Below are positions 36,706 through 45,212 of a stretch of 64,000 nt of DNA, one piece after another (position 1 is the first letter of the stretch; the number at the start of each line of letters is the position of its first letter). Made by a program: the position numbers and the translations under genes. The stretch is from Yeosuana marina (GTDB lineage: Bacteria; Bacteroidota; Bacteroidia; Flavobacteriales; Flavobacteriaceae). Under the pieces are notes generated by a model that was not told the DNA's origin, made no database searches, and saw nothing but the letters and a program-made list of their open reading frames with translations. The stretch lies in contig NZ_JAAKGI010000001.1 in assembly GCF_011762485.1 (NCBI RefSeq), positions 248,001 to 312,000 on the forward strand. The letters are read 5' to 3'.

Positions 36706-37629
36706 ATGATTACAAGTATTTTTAGTAAATCTAAACCAATAAATTTTGTCATTGTTTTTTTTATCATGATGGTAGCTTTTACCAAGGCTAATATCATGTT
36801 ATTTAAAGAGTTAATGTCAATCACAACTTTTTTTGAACAAACAGGGTTGTTTTTTTTATGTTGTTTTATCATTCTTGCGTTTAATTTTATTGTTAGTAAA
36901 AACAGTCTAACTAATAATAATCATTACCAAATTCTATTATTTGGGTTGTTCTTTCTCATGATTCCACAAACTACAATAGGTGAGAATATTCTTTTTTCTA
37001 ATATTTTTGTTTTATTAGGTTTAAGAAGAACCTTAAGTTTAAGAACACCAAACCAGAATAAAAGTAAATTATTTGATGCAGCTATTTGGTTTGCCATTGC
37101 CGCCTTATTTTACTTTTGGGCCATTTTATTTTTCGTGTTAATCTTTAGTGCGCTACTTTTATATACAGATAACAGAATAAAAAACTGGATTATTCCTTTT
37201 GCAGGTTTAGCTACTGTTTTTATCATAGCAACGAGCGTTTCTATTATTCTTTATGATGATTTTTTTAAGGTTTTTCATTTTACGACCGGAGTTAGTTATA
37301 ATTATACTAATTATGACACAGCACAATTTTTAATTGCTATTACTATATTATTGTCGTTTGGTATATGGGCATCTTTTTTTTATGTGAAGATTTCTAACAA
37401 TAAGAAAAAAGCGTTAAGACCTTCTTTTAAACTGATTTTTATTGTCCTAATAATTGCGTTTGTTGTAACGATTTTAGCACCTCAAAAAGATGGCAGTGAG
37501 TTTTTATTTTTATTTGCGCCGCTATCTATAGTGATAACAAATTATATTGAAAATATAGAAGAAAAATGGTTTAAAGAAGGCTTTTTAATTCTATTAATTG
37601 TGGCTTCTTTAGTGTTATTAGTGCTGTAA
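36706..37629 (+). CDS. Polytopic membrane protein, DUF6427-like
   Basis: A 307-residue protein with about eight to ten hydrophobic segments, beginning MITSIFSKSKPINFVIVFF, an opening I recognise from the flavobacterial DUF6427 family. A short cytoplasmic stretch GLRRTLSLRTPNQNKSKLFDA near 105 is the main polar region. No enzymatic motif is seen and the function is unknown. It overlaps the convergent upp gene by 12 bp. A near-consensus TATATTTA lies at 36673-36680. Confidence 0.75.
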   Translation: MITSIFSKSKPINFVIVFFIMMVAFTKANIMLFKELMSITTFFEQTGLFFLCCFIILAFNFIVSKNSLTNNNHYQILLFGLFFLMIPQTTIGENILFSNIFVLLGLRRTLSLRTPNQNKSKLFDAAIWFAIAALFYFWAILFFVLIFSALLLYTDNRIKNWIIPFAGLATVFIIATSVSIILYDDFFKVFHFTTGVSYNYTNYDTAQFLIAITILLSFGIWASFFYVKISNNKKKALRPSFKLIFIVLIIAFVVTILAPQKDGSEFLFLFAPLSIVITNYIENIEEKWFKEGFLILLIVASLVLLVL

Positions 37630-38277
37630 TTTATCACCAAAAGACAAATCACCTGCATCTCCAAGACCAGGCACTATATATCCTTTTTCATTAAGGGTTT
37701 CATCTATAGCAGCTATCCATAAATGCGTATGTTTATCGAAGTATTCTTCTACGTAATCAACGCCTTCCTGAGCGCCTATTGTACTTACCAAATGAATGTC
37801 TTTAGGGGTTCCAAAAGGTTTTAACGCTTCAAAAGCAGTTACCATAGATCTGCCAGTGGCTAACATGGGGTCTGCCAAAATAAGAGTTTTGTTTTTTAAA
37901 TCTGGGCACGCTAAATATTCCACAATAATTTCAAAGTTATCGGACGAGTCAGGGTGATGTCTGTATGCCGATATAAAGGCATTTTCGGCCATATCAAAAT
38001 AATTAAGCAATCCATTATGAAGCGGAATACCGGCTCTTAAAATGGAGCAAAGCACAATATCATTATCAATAACACGCATTCGACAGTCGCTTAAAGGCGT
38101 GGTTATAACAGATGTTTTGTAATGTAATGACTTACTTAATTCATACCCTAAGACTTCTCCAATACGTTCTATATTTCTTCTAAAGCGCATTTGATCTTTT
38201 TGAATAGTAACGTCTCTAATTTCTGAAATAAAGGTATTTAAGACTGAATTTTGTTGCGATAAGTTATGAATATGCAT
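37618..38277 (-). CDS. upp: Uracil phosphoribosyltransferase
   Basis: Salvages uracil with PRPP to UMP. The PRPP-binding loop appears as LILADPMLATGRSMVTAFEAL near 133, preceded by CSILRAGIPLHNGLLNYFD near 79. GAQEGVDYVEEYFDKHTHLWIAAID near 175 and the uracil-binding C-terminus GYIVPGLGDAGDLSFGDK complete the Upp fold. The length is 219. It overlaps the DUF6427-like gene tail to tail. A TAACTTTA near-match to the -7 box lies on its strand at 38305-38312. Confidence 0.95.
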   Translation of the reverse strand: MHIHNLSQQNSVLNTFISEIRDVTIQKDQMRFRRNIERIGEVLGYELSKSLHYKTSVITTPLSDCRMRVIDNDIVLCSILRAGIPLHNGLLNYFDMAENAFISAYRHHPDSSDNFEIIVEYLACPDLKNKTLILADPMLATGRSMVTAFEALKPFGTPKDIHLVSTIGAQEGVDYVEEYFDKHTHLWIAAIDETLNEKGYIVPGLGDAGDLSFGDKLQH

Positions 38278-38441
38278 GAATAGATACGTGTTTTTTTTGA
38301 ATAGTAAAGTTAACTAAATTGAAGTATATATGTGTTTATACATTGTATTTTTTAAAAAAGTTGAACGTAAAACAAGAGGTTTGGTTTTTATAAGTTTCTT
38401 ATATAATTTGTGTAATTTTACGTCTTTAAAATATATACATC

Positions 38442-39047
38442 ATGTTTACAACTAAAGCGAATGCTATTTTTCAGGACGTTATTAATCAATATCACATTAT
38501 TAACACCGTTGACCAACCTTTTACAAACAAGTATGACGAAAGTGATTTATTAGAACATTTATTATATAGAAAATGTTGGATAGACACGGTTCAGTGGCAT
38601 TATGAAGATATTATTCGCGACCCGAAAATAGACCCCGTTGAAGCCTTAACTTTAAAGCGAAAAATTGATGCATCTAATCAAGATAGAACCGATATGGTGG
38701 AGTATATTGATAGTTATTTTTTGAATAAATATAAAGACGTTACAGTCAAAGAGGGAGCAACGATTAATACAGAAAGCCCTGCTTGGGGAGTTGATAGATT
38801 ATCAATATTAGCTTTAAAAATATACCATATGAATGAAGAAGCAACACGTACAGATGCTTCTGATGCGCATAGGGAAGCTTGTCAAACTAAGCTAGATATA
38901 TTATTAGAGCAACGTGTAGATTTATCAACGGCTATTGACACGTTATTATCTGATATTGAAAAAGGAGACAAATACATGAAAGTGTACAAGCAAATGAAAA
39001 TGTATAATGACGATGAACTAAATCCAGTTTTGCGTTCTCAAAAATAG
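38442..39047 (+). CDS. DUF4254 family protein
   Basis: A soluble, mostly helical 201-residue protein recognised as the Bacteroidota DUF4254 family by LLYRKCWIDTVQWHYEDIIRDP near 45, LKRKIDASNQDRTDMVEYID near 75 and VDRLSILALKIYHM near 119. The function is unknown. It is followed 71 bp later by a GT9 glycosyltransferase gene, an association that suggests a link with lipopolysaccharide core assembly; that is inference from context. Confidence 0.85.
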   Translation: MFTTKANAIFQDVINQYHIINTVDQPFTNKYDESDLLEHLLYRKCWIDTVQWHYEDIIRDPKIDPVEALTLKRKIDASNQDRTDMVEYIDSYFLNKYKDVTVKEGATINTESPAWGVDRLSILALKIYHMNEEATRTDASDAHREACQTKLDILLEQRVDLSTAIDTLLSDIEKGDKYMKVYKQMKMYNDDELNPVLRSQK

Positions 39048-39118
39048 TAGCCTGTCATCCTAAATTCGCACACGGAGCATATCGACGTGTTGTTCTGTAT
39101 GTCATGCTTTAAATTTCT
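39048..39118. other. Short gap with a decayed GTCAT-type repeat
   Basis: The gap includes CTGTCATCC at about 39053 and TGTCATGC near 39100 around a degenerate centre, resembling a worn member of the GTCATTC-type dispersed repeats. Support is weak. Confidence 0.25.
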
Positions 39119-40132
39119 ATGTCTAAACCCAACCACATACTCGTTATTAGATTGTCAGCTATGGGAGATGTGGCGATGACAGTTCCTGTATTAAGAGCTT
39201 TAGGTGTAGGCTATCCAAACCTAAAAATTACAGTACTTACAAGAGAATTGTATAGCCCCTTTTTTAGGGATTTACCCAATGTATCTATGTTCCCTGCTCG
39301 TGTAAATAAGGAGCATAAAGGCATTTTAGGATTGTATAAATTAGCAAAACAATTAAAGGCTAAAAAGATTGATGTGATTGCCGATTTGCATAATGTGTTG
39401 CGGACAAATATTTTAAAACGGCTACTGTCAAGCTATAAGTTTGTTCAAATAGATAAAGGTCGAGCCGAAAAAAAGGCACTAACGTCAGGGAACATATTCA
39501 AACCACTTAAAACAACACATCAGCGATATGCTAAGGTGTTTGAACAATTGGGCTTTCCTGTTGATTTATCAAACCCGACGTTTCCCAAAAAAGCAACGCT
39601 GAGTTCTAAACTTCAAGATGCAGTCAATCCTAAACTAAAAATTATTGGTATTGCTCCGTTTGCTGCGCATGAAGGAAAAATGTATCCTTTAGATGCTATG
39701 AAGCGTGTTATCGAAACTCTTTCTCAAGAGTATCAAATTCTATTATTTGGTGGTGGCGAAAAGGAGATAAATAGTTTGACGGAGTTTGAAAAAACCTTTA
39801 AAAATGTTAAAAATATAGCCGGAAACTATTCACTTGAAGAACAATTAGACATCATTTCAAATTTAGATGTCATGCTTTCCATGGATTCAGGAAATGCCCA
39901 TATAGCCGCTATGTTAGGTGTGAAGGTTGTTACAATTTGGGGCGTTACCCATCCTTTTGCTGGGTTTGCACCCTTTAATCAACCTGAAGATTATGCATTA
40001 CTGTCTGACAGAACAAAATTCCCAAAAATACCAACATCGGTTTACGGAAACAAATACCCCGAAGGGTATCAAAAGGCTTCAGGAAGTATTGCGCCAGAAA
40101 CGGTTGTAGACAAAATAAAATCTATTATTTAA
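39119..40132 (+). CDS. GT9 family glycosyltransferase (heptosyltransferase-like)
   Basis: A 337-residue GT-B enzyme of the ADP-heptose:LPS heptosyltransferase family. It starts with HILVIRLSAMGDVAMTVPVLRAL at 6-28, the diagnostic GD-containing loop. IGIAPFAAHEGKMYPLDAM near 180 and LLFGGGEKEINSL near 211 follow. ISNLDVMLSMDSGNAHIAAMLGVKVVTIWGVTHPFAGF near 246 is the donor-binding D-[ST]-G-x-x-H motif. It probably adds a core sugar to lipid A at the inner membrane. Whether the donor is truly ADP-heptose cannot be read. Confidence 0.9.
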   Translation: MSKPNHILVIRLSAMGDVAMTVPVLRALGVGYPNLKITVLTRELYSPFFRDLPNVSMFPARVNKEHKGILGLYKLAKQLKAKKIDVIADLHNVLRTNILKRLLSSYKFVQIDKGRAEKKALTSGNIFKPLKTTHQRYAKVFEQLGFPVDLSNPTFPKKATLSSKLQDAVNPKLKIIGIAPFAAHEGKMYPLDAMKRVIETLSQEYQILLFGGGEKEINSLTEFEKTFKNVKNIAGNYSLEEQLDIISNLDVMLSMDSGNAHIAAMLGVKVVTIWGVTHPFAGFAPFNQPEDYALLSDRTKFPKIPTSVYGNKYPEGYQKASGSIAPETVVDKIKSII

Positions 40133-40133
40133 A

Positions 40134-40155
40134 TTTAAAAGAAGAATCTTTTAAA
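40134..40155. terminator. Possible AT-rich bidirectional terminator hairpin
   Basis: TTTAAAAGA at 40134-40142 pairs perfectly with TCTTTTAAA at 40147-40155 around an AGAA loop, at the junction of two convergent genes. The stem has only one G-C pair per arm, so it would be weak. Confidence 0.3.
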
Positions 40156-41209
40156 CATCATCATAATCAATTACTATTTTTGATGTTGTAGGTTGCGCTT
40201 GACAAGTTAATATTAAACCTTCAGCCACTTCGCTTTCGGTTAAAATATTGTTTTGTCGCATGGTTGCTTCGCCTTCTTTTATCCGTGCTAAACAACTACT
40301 ACAAATACCACCCTGACAAGAATAAGGCGCATCAATATCCTCGTCTAATGCCGCTTCAAGAATGGTTTGTTTTTGAGACATTTCAAAGGTTGTTTCTTCA
40401 TCATCAACAATAACGGTTATTTCGGTTTTTCCACTTTCAATAGTAGTTTCGTCTTCTATTTCAACAGATTTCGCCGCTTTAAAAAGTTCAAAATGAATTC
40501 TGTTTTCATCAATTCCGTTGCTGGTTAACACGTCTTTTACCATATGAATCATGGCTTCTGGTCCACAAAGGTAAAAAGCGTCTACCTCAACATGTTTGTG
40601 CTTGTTTTTCATCACATAATTAACCGTACTTTTTTCAATACGTCCAAAAATAGAATTGTCTTCATCAGCTTGACTAAAAACAAACTGAATGGAAAAGCGA
40701 TCTTTGTATTGATGTTGAAGGTCTAAAAGTTCATTTAAAAACATGGTATCACCCGTTGTTTTGTTTCCATAAACTAAAATAACCTTGCTATGAACTTCTT
40801 CTTCTAACGCACATTTTATAATACTTAAAACAGGCGTAATACCGCTACCAGCAGCAAAAGCAGCAATATTTTTGGTTTTAGAATCGTTTGGCGTAAACAC
40901 AAAACGGCCTTTTGGTGGGGCTACTTCTAAGACATCGCCAACTTTTAATTGGGTATTGGCATAGGCCGAAAATGTACCATCGGTTACTTCTTTAATGGCT
41001 ATTTTAAGGGTTTTACTTTTAGGAGAAGAGCATATGGAATAATCACGCCTTAATTCATGACCTTCAATGGTCTTTTTTAAGGTGATGTATTGACCAGCTT
41101 GAAAAGAAAAAGCAGCGGTTAAATTTTCGGGAACATTAAAAGTAATGCTAATTGATTTACTGGTTTCTCTATGTATTTCTTGTATTGAAAGTTTATGAAA
41201 TGAAGACAT
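40151..41209 (-). CDS. Ferredoxin-NADP reductase-type oxidoreductase with C-terminal [2Fe-2S] (PaaE-like)
   Basis: Electron-transfer flavoprotein. The N-terminal FAD domain includes LRRDYSICSSP near 53 and GTFSAYANTQLKVGD near 78. The NAD(P) domain has AAGSGITPVLSIIKC near 119 and a late FYLCGPEAMI. A plant-type ferredoxin domain (about 265-352) has cluster ligands C298, C303, C306 and C336. This order is that of the reductase of phenylacetyl-CoA epoxidase and related oxygenases. No paaABCD neighbours are present, so it may serve another oxygenase or desaturase; in Bacteroidota such reductases often stand alone. Confidence 0.9.
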   Translation of the reverse strand: MSSFHKLSIQEIHRETSKSISITFNVPENLTAAFSFQAGQYITLKKTIEGHELRRDYSICSSPKSKTLKIAIKEVTDGTFSAYANTQLKVGDVLEVAPPKGRFVFTPNDSKTKNIAAFAAGSGITPVLSIIKCALEEEVHSKVILVYGNKTTGDTMFLNELLDLQHQYKDRFSIQFVFSQADEDNSIFGRIEKSTVNYVMKNKHKHVEVDAFYLCGPEAMIHMVKDVLTSNGIDENRIHFELFKAAKSVEIEDETTIESGKTEITVIVDDEETTFEMSQKQTILEAALDEDIDAPYSCQGGICSSCLARIKEGEATMRQNNILTESEVAEGLILTCQAQPTTSKIVIDYDDV

Positions 41210-41223
41210 TGGTTTTTTTTTTA

Positions 41224-41231
41224 CAAAAATA
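41224..41231 (-). promoter_or_regulatory. Candidate -7 box for the PaaE-like reductase gene
   Basis: On the reverse strand this reads TATTTTTG, fitting TAnnTTTG, 14 bases before the start codon at 41209. No -33 box was recognised. Confidence 0.4.
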
Positions 41232-41273
41232 GTAAAGCAGGAATACTTTAATAACTATTAAATAATAAAATTA

Positions 41274-41294
41274 ATACATAAAATTCTTATGTAT
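41274..41294. promoter_or_regulatory. Putative PadR operator
   Basis: ATACATAA (41274-41281) and TTATGTAT (41287-41294) are perfect inverted arms around AATTC. They contain the ACAT and ATGT halves typical of PadR-family sites and lie just ahead of the padR-like gene. A further ATATGTATAT follows at 41301-41310, next to the -7 box. Autoregulation by the PadR protein is the likely reading; inference from family knowledge. Confidence 0.55.
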
Positions 41295-41307
41295 AAGAAA
41301 ATATGTA

Positions 41308-41315
41308 TATATTTG
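41308..41315 (+). promoter_or_regulatory. Candidate -7 box for the padR operon, near-leaderless
   Basis: TATATTTG matches TAnnTTTG and ends only three bases before the ATG at 41319. Transcription would start close to that ATG, so the mRNA may be leaderless. This argues against the alternative ATG at 41289, which lies inside the operator. Confidence 0.5.
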
Positions 41316-41318
41316 AGT

Positions 41319-41657
41319 ATGGGAAATTCTAATTTATACAAAGGCAGTTTAACCACTATAATTCTTAAACTACTTGAAGAACATGATAAAATGTACGGTT
41401 ACGAGATTACCCAAAAAGTAAAAGAACTAACTCAAGGCGAACTTAAAATAACCGAAGGTGCATTGTATCCATCGCTTCATAAACTGGAGGCTGATGGACT
41501 GTTAGACGTTGAGGTTGCTAAAGTGGATAATAGATTACGAAAGTATTATAAGCTGACAGAACAAGGAACTAAGGAAACGGTTAGCAAACTAGCTGAACTT
41601 GAAAATTATATTAAAACCATGCAAAACTTAGTAAACCCTAAATTAATTCTTGAATAA
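41319..41657 (+). CDS. PadR family transcriptional regulator
   Basis: A 112-residue winged-helix repressor starting MGNSNLYKGSLTTIILKLL. The PadR domain shows HDKMYGYEITQKVKEL, then ITEGALYPSLHKLEADGLL and the wing segment NRLRKYYKLTEQGTKE. A short C-terminal helix allows dimerisation. I choose the ATG at 41319 because a frame open from 41289 would run through the putative operator and -7 box. Its stop overlaps the next ATG by one base, so it is coupled to the two membrane proteins downstream, whose expression it presumably controls. Confidence 0.92.
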   Translation: MGNSNLYKGSLTTIILKLLEEHDKMYGYEITQKVKELTQGELKITEGALYPSLHKLEADGLLDVEVAKVDNRLRKYYKLTEQGTKETVSKLAELENYIKTMQNLVNPKLILE

Positions 41658-42373
41658 TGCGAAAGCTTTCTAAAGAAGACATACAATTTATAGATCAATA
41701 TCTTATTAAAAGCGATGTTAAGTTTTGGGATGTTAGAACCGAATTACTAGATCATATTATTTTAGCTGTTGAAGATAAAATAAACAATAAAAATATAACT
41801 TTTAACGAAGCCTTATTAGAGGTTCATGAAGGTTTTGGCAATAAACTAGGTCATTTTAAATCTCCATCATTCGAACAAAAATTATACTATAGTAATAAAG
41901 GATTTACAAAGTTTATCTTACAAAGACAAAAGGAAACAAGAAGAAAATATAGAAAACAATACAAGGAAACCTTTTGGGCGTTTCTGATGTCTAAAACATT
42001 CTTATTGGAGTTTGCGGTCATTATTATAACTGTATTCACAATCTTTAACTATAATCAAAAAGTAGCCTTTATAGTCGCTATATGTTATATGTATCTGCCA
42101 GAGTTTTTAAAACTAGGATATTTAGTTTTTGAAAAATCTAGTAGAAAATCATTGAATGTTCAAATAGCTGTTATCGGATTCAATGTATTTTTATTAATAA
42201 ACTTTTCGTTCATTCAAGGTTTTAACATCTATTTTGAAGAGGTAATCCAAAAACCGTACGTTTTTCTAATCATTTTTTGTTTGGCGGTGTTTCCTTTATT
42301 AAGACAAAGTTTGAATATATTTAAATTAGCACTTAAAAAATCCAAAGAACGATACAAATTATTAACCTCATGA
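41657..42373 (+). CDS. Membrane protein with HAAS-like N-terminal domain, paralogue 1
   Basis: A 238-residue protein with a soluble N-terminal region of about 110 residues and four to five transmembrane segments at about 112-225. The N-terminus carries VKFWDVRTELLDHIILAVEDK near 21, also seen in the next protein. It resembles the alpha-helical HAAS/DUF1700-type domains that accompany PadR regulators, but the match is by pattern only. Co-translation with PadR (one-base overlap) suggests it is part of the same signalling unit. Function unknown. Confidence 0.75.
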   Translation: MRKLSKEDIQFIDQYLIKSDVKFWDVRTELLDHIILAVEDKINNKNITFNEALLEVHEGFGNKLGHFKSPSFEQKLYYSNKGFTKFILQRQKETRRKYRKQYKETFWAFLMSKTFLLEFAVIIITVFTIFNYNQKVAFIVAICYMYLPEFLKLGYLVFEKSSRKSLNVQIAVIGFNVFLLINFSFIQGFNIYFEEVIQKPYVFLIIFCLAVFPLLRQSLNIFKLALKKSKERYKLLTS

Positions 42374-43059
42374 AAGTCAATCAAGAGCAAATAGAAGACC
42401 TTTATACTTTTACAAGAAAGCATTTTGTAGAATGGTATGACGTGCAAACCGAGCTAGTTGATCATTTGGCTAATGGTATTGAAGAGCAATGGGAACAAAC
42501 ACCTCATTTAAGTTTTGAAGAAGCCTTAAAAATTGAATTTAAAAAATTTGGCGTTTTTGGTTTTTCTGAAATTGTAGAGAAGAAAACAAACGCTTTAGAA
42601 AAATATTATAGAAAAGAAGCTTGGAAACTTTTAAAGGAGTACTTTAAATTACCAAAAATAATAGCAACTTCTTTTAGTATTTGGATGTTATTTAAAATAC
42701 TTCAACTGTTTAATAATAAGGAATATATTGTCGTTTTTCTTATGATTGGGGTTGCCTGTGTTTATTTTTTTTACATATTAAAAGAATTAAAACGAATAAA
42801 GAAAATTAACAAACAGACAGGAAAAAAATGGCTGTTTGAAAATGTTATAGCACAATTAGGAGGACTTATTCATTTCTTGAATATAGGGATCTATATGCCT
42901 CTTATAAATTTTGACAGACAATGGGACACCTTAGCGCTGTTATCTTTCTCTACATGTTTTGTTGTATATATTTTATTATTGTTTGTGTCTATTAAAGTCG
43001 TTACGCCAAGGCTAAAGGAAAAATTATCAAAAGAACATCCAGAATATAAACTTTTATAA
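42370..43059 (+). CDS. Membrane protein with HAAS-like N-terminal domain, paralogue 2
   Basis: A 229-residue paralogue of the preceding protein, overlapping it by four bases (ATGA). The N-terminal motif is FVEWYDVQTELVDHLANGIEEQ near 20, followed by LSFEEALKIEFKKFG, then four to five transmembrane helices from about 95 to 215 and a basic C-terminus. The shared W-[YD]-V-[RQ]-TEL-[LV]-DH motif strongly suggests tandem duplication. The function is unknown; interaction with the PadR protein or with each other is a reasonable guess. Confidence 0.75.
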   Translation: MKVNQEQIEDLYTFTRKHFVEWYDVQTELVDHLANGIEEQWEQTPHLSFEEALKIEFKKFGVFGFSEIVEKKTNALEKYYRKEAWKLLKEYFKLPKIIATSFSIWMLFKILQLFNNKEYIVVFLMIGVACVYFFYILKELKRIKKINKQTGKKWLFENVIAQLGGLIHFLNIGIYMPLINFDRQWDTLALLSFSTCFVVYILLLFVSIKVVTPRLKEKLSKEHPEYKLL

Positions 43060-43129
43060 AATCTGTAACATTTAGCAATAAAATCTTACTTATACCATAT
43101 ATTTACATTAACTATTAAATTAAAAAACA

Positions 43130-43537
43130 ATGAAAAAAATCGTATTAGCATGTTTGTTTATGATTGCTGTTGCAACTCAAGTTAAAGCTCAAGACAATTC
43201 AGAATTTAAAAACGAAACCATAGAGTTTATAAAAATTACAGGAGCTACATCCGCTTTTGATAACGCTATTGCTCAAATTGGTGCGATGGTGCCAGACGAT
43301 AAGAAGGAGGCTTATACCAAAGAAGCAAATGGAACTTTAGATGGATTGTATAGTAAGATGGCAGACTTGTATATGGCAGAATTCACACAAGACGAAATAA
43401 AAGAATTGGTTGCCTTTTATAACACAGATTTAGGAAAAAAATTAGCTTCAAAACAAACAACGCTTGCTCAAAAAGCCATGATGTTTGGTCAGTCTTGGGG
43501 TATGGAAGTGCAAACAATTGCTCAAAAATACAACTAG
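43130..43537 (+). CDS. DUF2059 family exported protein
   Basis: A 135-residue protein with a signal peptide (MKKIVLACLFMIAVATQVKAQ, cleavage near 21). The mature part is helical and contains DLYMAEFTQDEIKELVAFYNTDLGKKLASK near 85-115, the defining segment of DUF2059, then a short tail. Its role is unknown; it is predicted to be periplasmic. It stands as a single gene, 70 bp after the PadR operon, and ends just before the palindromic element at 43554. Confidence 0.88.
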   Translation: MKKIVLACLFMIAVATQVKAQDNSEFKNETIEFIKITGATSAFDNAIAQIGAMVPDDKKEAYTKEANGTLDGLYSKMADLYMAEFTQDEIKELVAFYNTDLGKKLASKQTTLAQKAMMFGQSWGMEVQTIAQKYN

Positions 43538-43553
43538 TAATTACCTTTAAAAG

Positions 43554-43681
43554 AGGCTGTCTAAAAAGTCTATTTTTGGTCATTGCGAGGAACGAAGCAA
43601 TCTGTAAATTATTAGTGCGTTATCAACAGATTACTTCACTTTGTTCGTAATGACGATGTTTATCTAATTTTCAGACAGCCT
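43554..43681. mobile_element. MITE- or REP-like nested palindromic element
   Basis: A 128-bp element with terminal inverted repeats AGGCTGTCT (43554-43562) and AGACAGCCT (43673-43681). Within it, 43579-43605 (GTCATTGCGAGG ... CAATCTGT) is mirrored by 43626-43654 (ACAGATTAC ... TCGTAATGAC). The internal GTCATTGCGAGGAACGAAGC-type unit recalls dispersed repeats of Bacteroidota. A T-rich stretch after the right end means it could also act as a terminator. No transposase is nearby. It separates the DUF2059 gene from the permease gene. Confidence 0.7.
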
Positions 43682-43714
43682 TTATTTTTATTTATCTAGG
43701 TCTAATTTAAAATT

Positions 43715-45187
43715 ATGATTAAACGTTTTTTAAGTTTAGAGTGGAAACAGTTTTCAAGAGCCTCGTATTTTCAAAAAGGAATTGCTATAAAAATACTGCT
43801 CTTTTTTGCCACCATCTATTTTGGAGGAGCTGCCATTTTTCTGGGTATTGGAGTGTTTTTTATATTGAAAGAAGTGCTGCCTGATGTGGATCCAATAATT
43901 ACAATTAATAACTTTTTAATCTATTGGTTTTTATTCGACTTGGTTATTAGGTTTTTCATGCAGCAATTACCAGTTATGAATATAAAACCGTTAATGACTA
44001 TTCCTATCAAACGAAAAACTGTTATTCATTATTTATTAGGAAAGACAGCCATCTCATTCTTTAATTTTTTACCACTATTTATCTTTTTACCTTTTAGCAT
44101 TGTACTGTTAGCGCATGGGTATCCCGTTGTTAATGTGCTGTGTTGGTTTGTATCGGTAATGATTTTAACCTTTTGTGTTAATTTTACCAATTTTTTAATT
44201 AATAAAAACAACACTTTTTTCTATGTTATTGTTGGTGTTCTGGCTGTTTTTATAGGATTGGAAGTCTATCAAATTTTTAAAATTTCCGAGCCGATAGGTG
44301 TTGCTTTTAATGCGTTATATAATCAGCCTTATTTTGTTGTAATCCCCATAGCATTATTGATTGCTTTATATCGTATCAATTTTAATGATATAAGAAACGG
44401 ATTTTACTTAGATGGAACTATTTCAAAAAAAGTAGAAAAAGTTGATACAGCCGATTTGTCTTGGTTAGACCGTTTTGGAAGTGTTGCCGTATTTCTTAAA
44501 AACGATTTACGTTTAATTTGGCGTAATGCACGTCCTAAGCAAGTGCTCATGATGTCGTTTCTCTTTTTGTTTTATGGATTGGTGTTTTATACGCAACCAA
44601 CCTATCAAAAAATGCCGGCCTTTTTAGCTTTTGCATCTATGTTTGTTACCGGCGGGTTTTTAATGACCTTTGGGCAATTAGTTCCGTCGTGGGATAGCGA
44701 GTATTATAAACTTCTTATGAGCCAGAATATCCCCTACAGAAAATACCTAGAGTCAAAATGGTATTTAATGGTTGTAGCTGTGGGTATATCGTTTATTTTA
44801 AGTACGCCTTATCTCTATTTTGGATGGAAAATATTTGGAATGATAGCGGCTGGAGCCTTATTTAATATTGGTTTGAATTCGTTTATTACCTTATTTGGAG
44901 GGGCCTTAAATAGAGTTCCGATAGAGCTTAATGTTAAAGCAAAAGCGTTTAGCAATACCAATGGTTTTAACCCTACTCAAATGCTTATTGCATTACCTAA
45001 ATTAGGACTTCCTATGTTGTTGTTTTATATTCCTTATAAATTGGTAAATTTTGAAGTCGGTCTTATCGTGTTGGCCTTAAGTGGTGTTTTAGGAATTGTC
45101 TTTAAAAACTTCTTTTTAAGCCAGATTGAAAACCTCTATCAAAAAGGGAAATACAAAACAGTCGTAGCATTTGCCGAAAAAAAATAA
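43715..45187 (+). CDS. DUF5687 family ABC transporter permease-like protein
   Basis: A 490-residue polytopic membrane protein with about ten to twelve hydrophobic segments. It starts MIKRFLSLEWKQFSRASYFQKGIAIKI, the opening I associate with DUF5687. NDLRLIWRNARPKQVLMMSFLFL near 265 and QLVPSWDSEYYKLLMSQNIPYRKYLESKW near 327 are notable cytoplasmic segments. It is followed 25 bp later by an ATPase gene, so the two probably form an ABC exporter. The substrate is unknown. Confidence 0.85.
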   Translation: MIKRFLSLEWKQFSRASYFQKGIAIKILLFFATIYFGGAAIFLGIGVFFILKEVLPDVDPIITINNFLIYWFLFDLVIRFFMQQLPVMNIKPLMTIPIKRKTVIHYLLGKTAISFFNFLPLFIFLPFSIVLLAHGYPVVNVLCWFVSVMILTFCVNFTNFLINKNNTFFYVIVGVLAVFIGLEVYQIFKISEPIGVAFNALYNQPYFVVIPIALLIALYRINFNDIRNGFYLDGTISKKVEKVDTADLSWLDRFGSVAVFLKNDLRLIWRNARPKQVLMMSFLFLFYGLVFYTQPTYQKMPAFLAFASMFVTGGFLMTFGQLVPSWDSEYYKLLMSQNIPYRKYLESKWYLMVVAVGISFILSTPYLYFGWKIFGMIAAGALFNIGLNSFITLFGGALNRVPIELNVKAKAFSNTNGFNPTQMLIALPKLGLPMLLFYIPYKLVNFEVGLIVLALSGVLGIVFKNFFLSQIENLYQKGKYKTVVAFAEKK

Positions 45188-45212
45188 ACAATAGTAAAAA
45201 TTCATAAAAGTT

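Noticed and set aside
41289-41318. N-terminal extension of the PadR gene from the ATG at 41289
   Set aside because: It would place the operator-like palindrome and a consensus -7 box inside the coding region and add ten residues not typical of PadR proteins.
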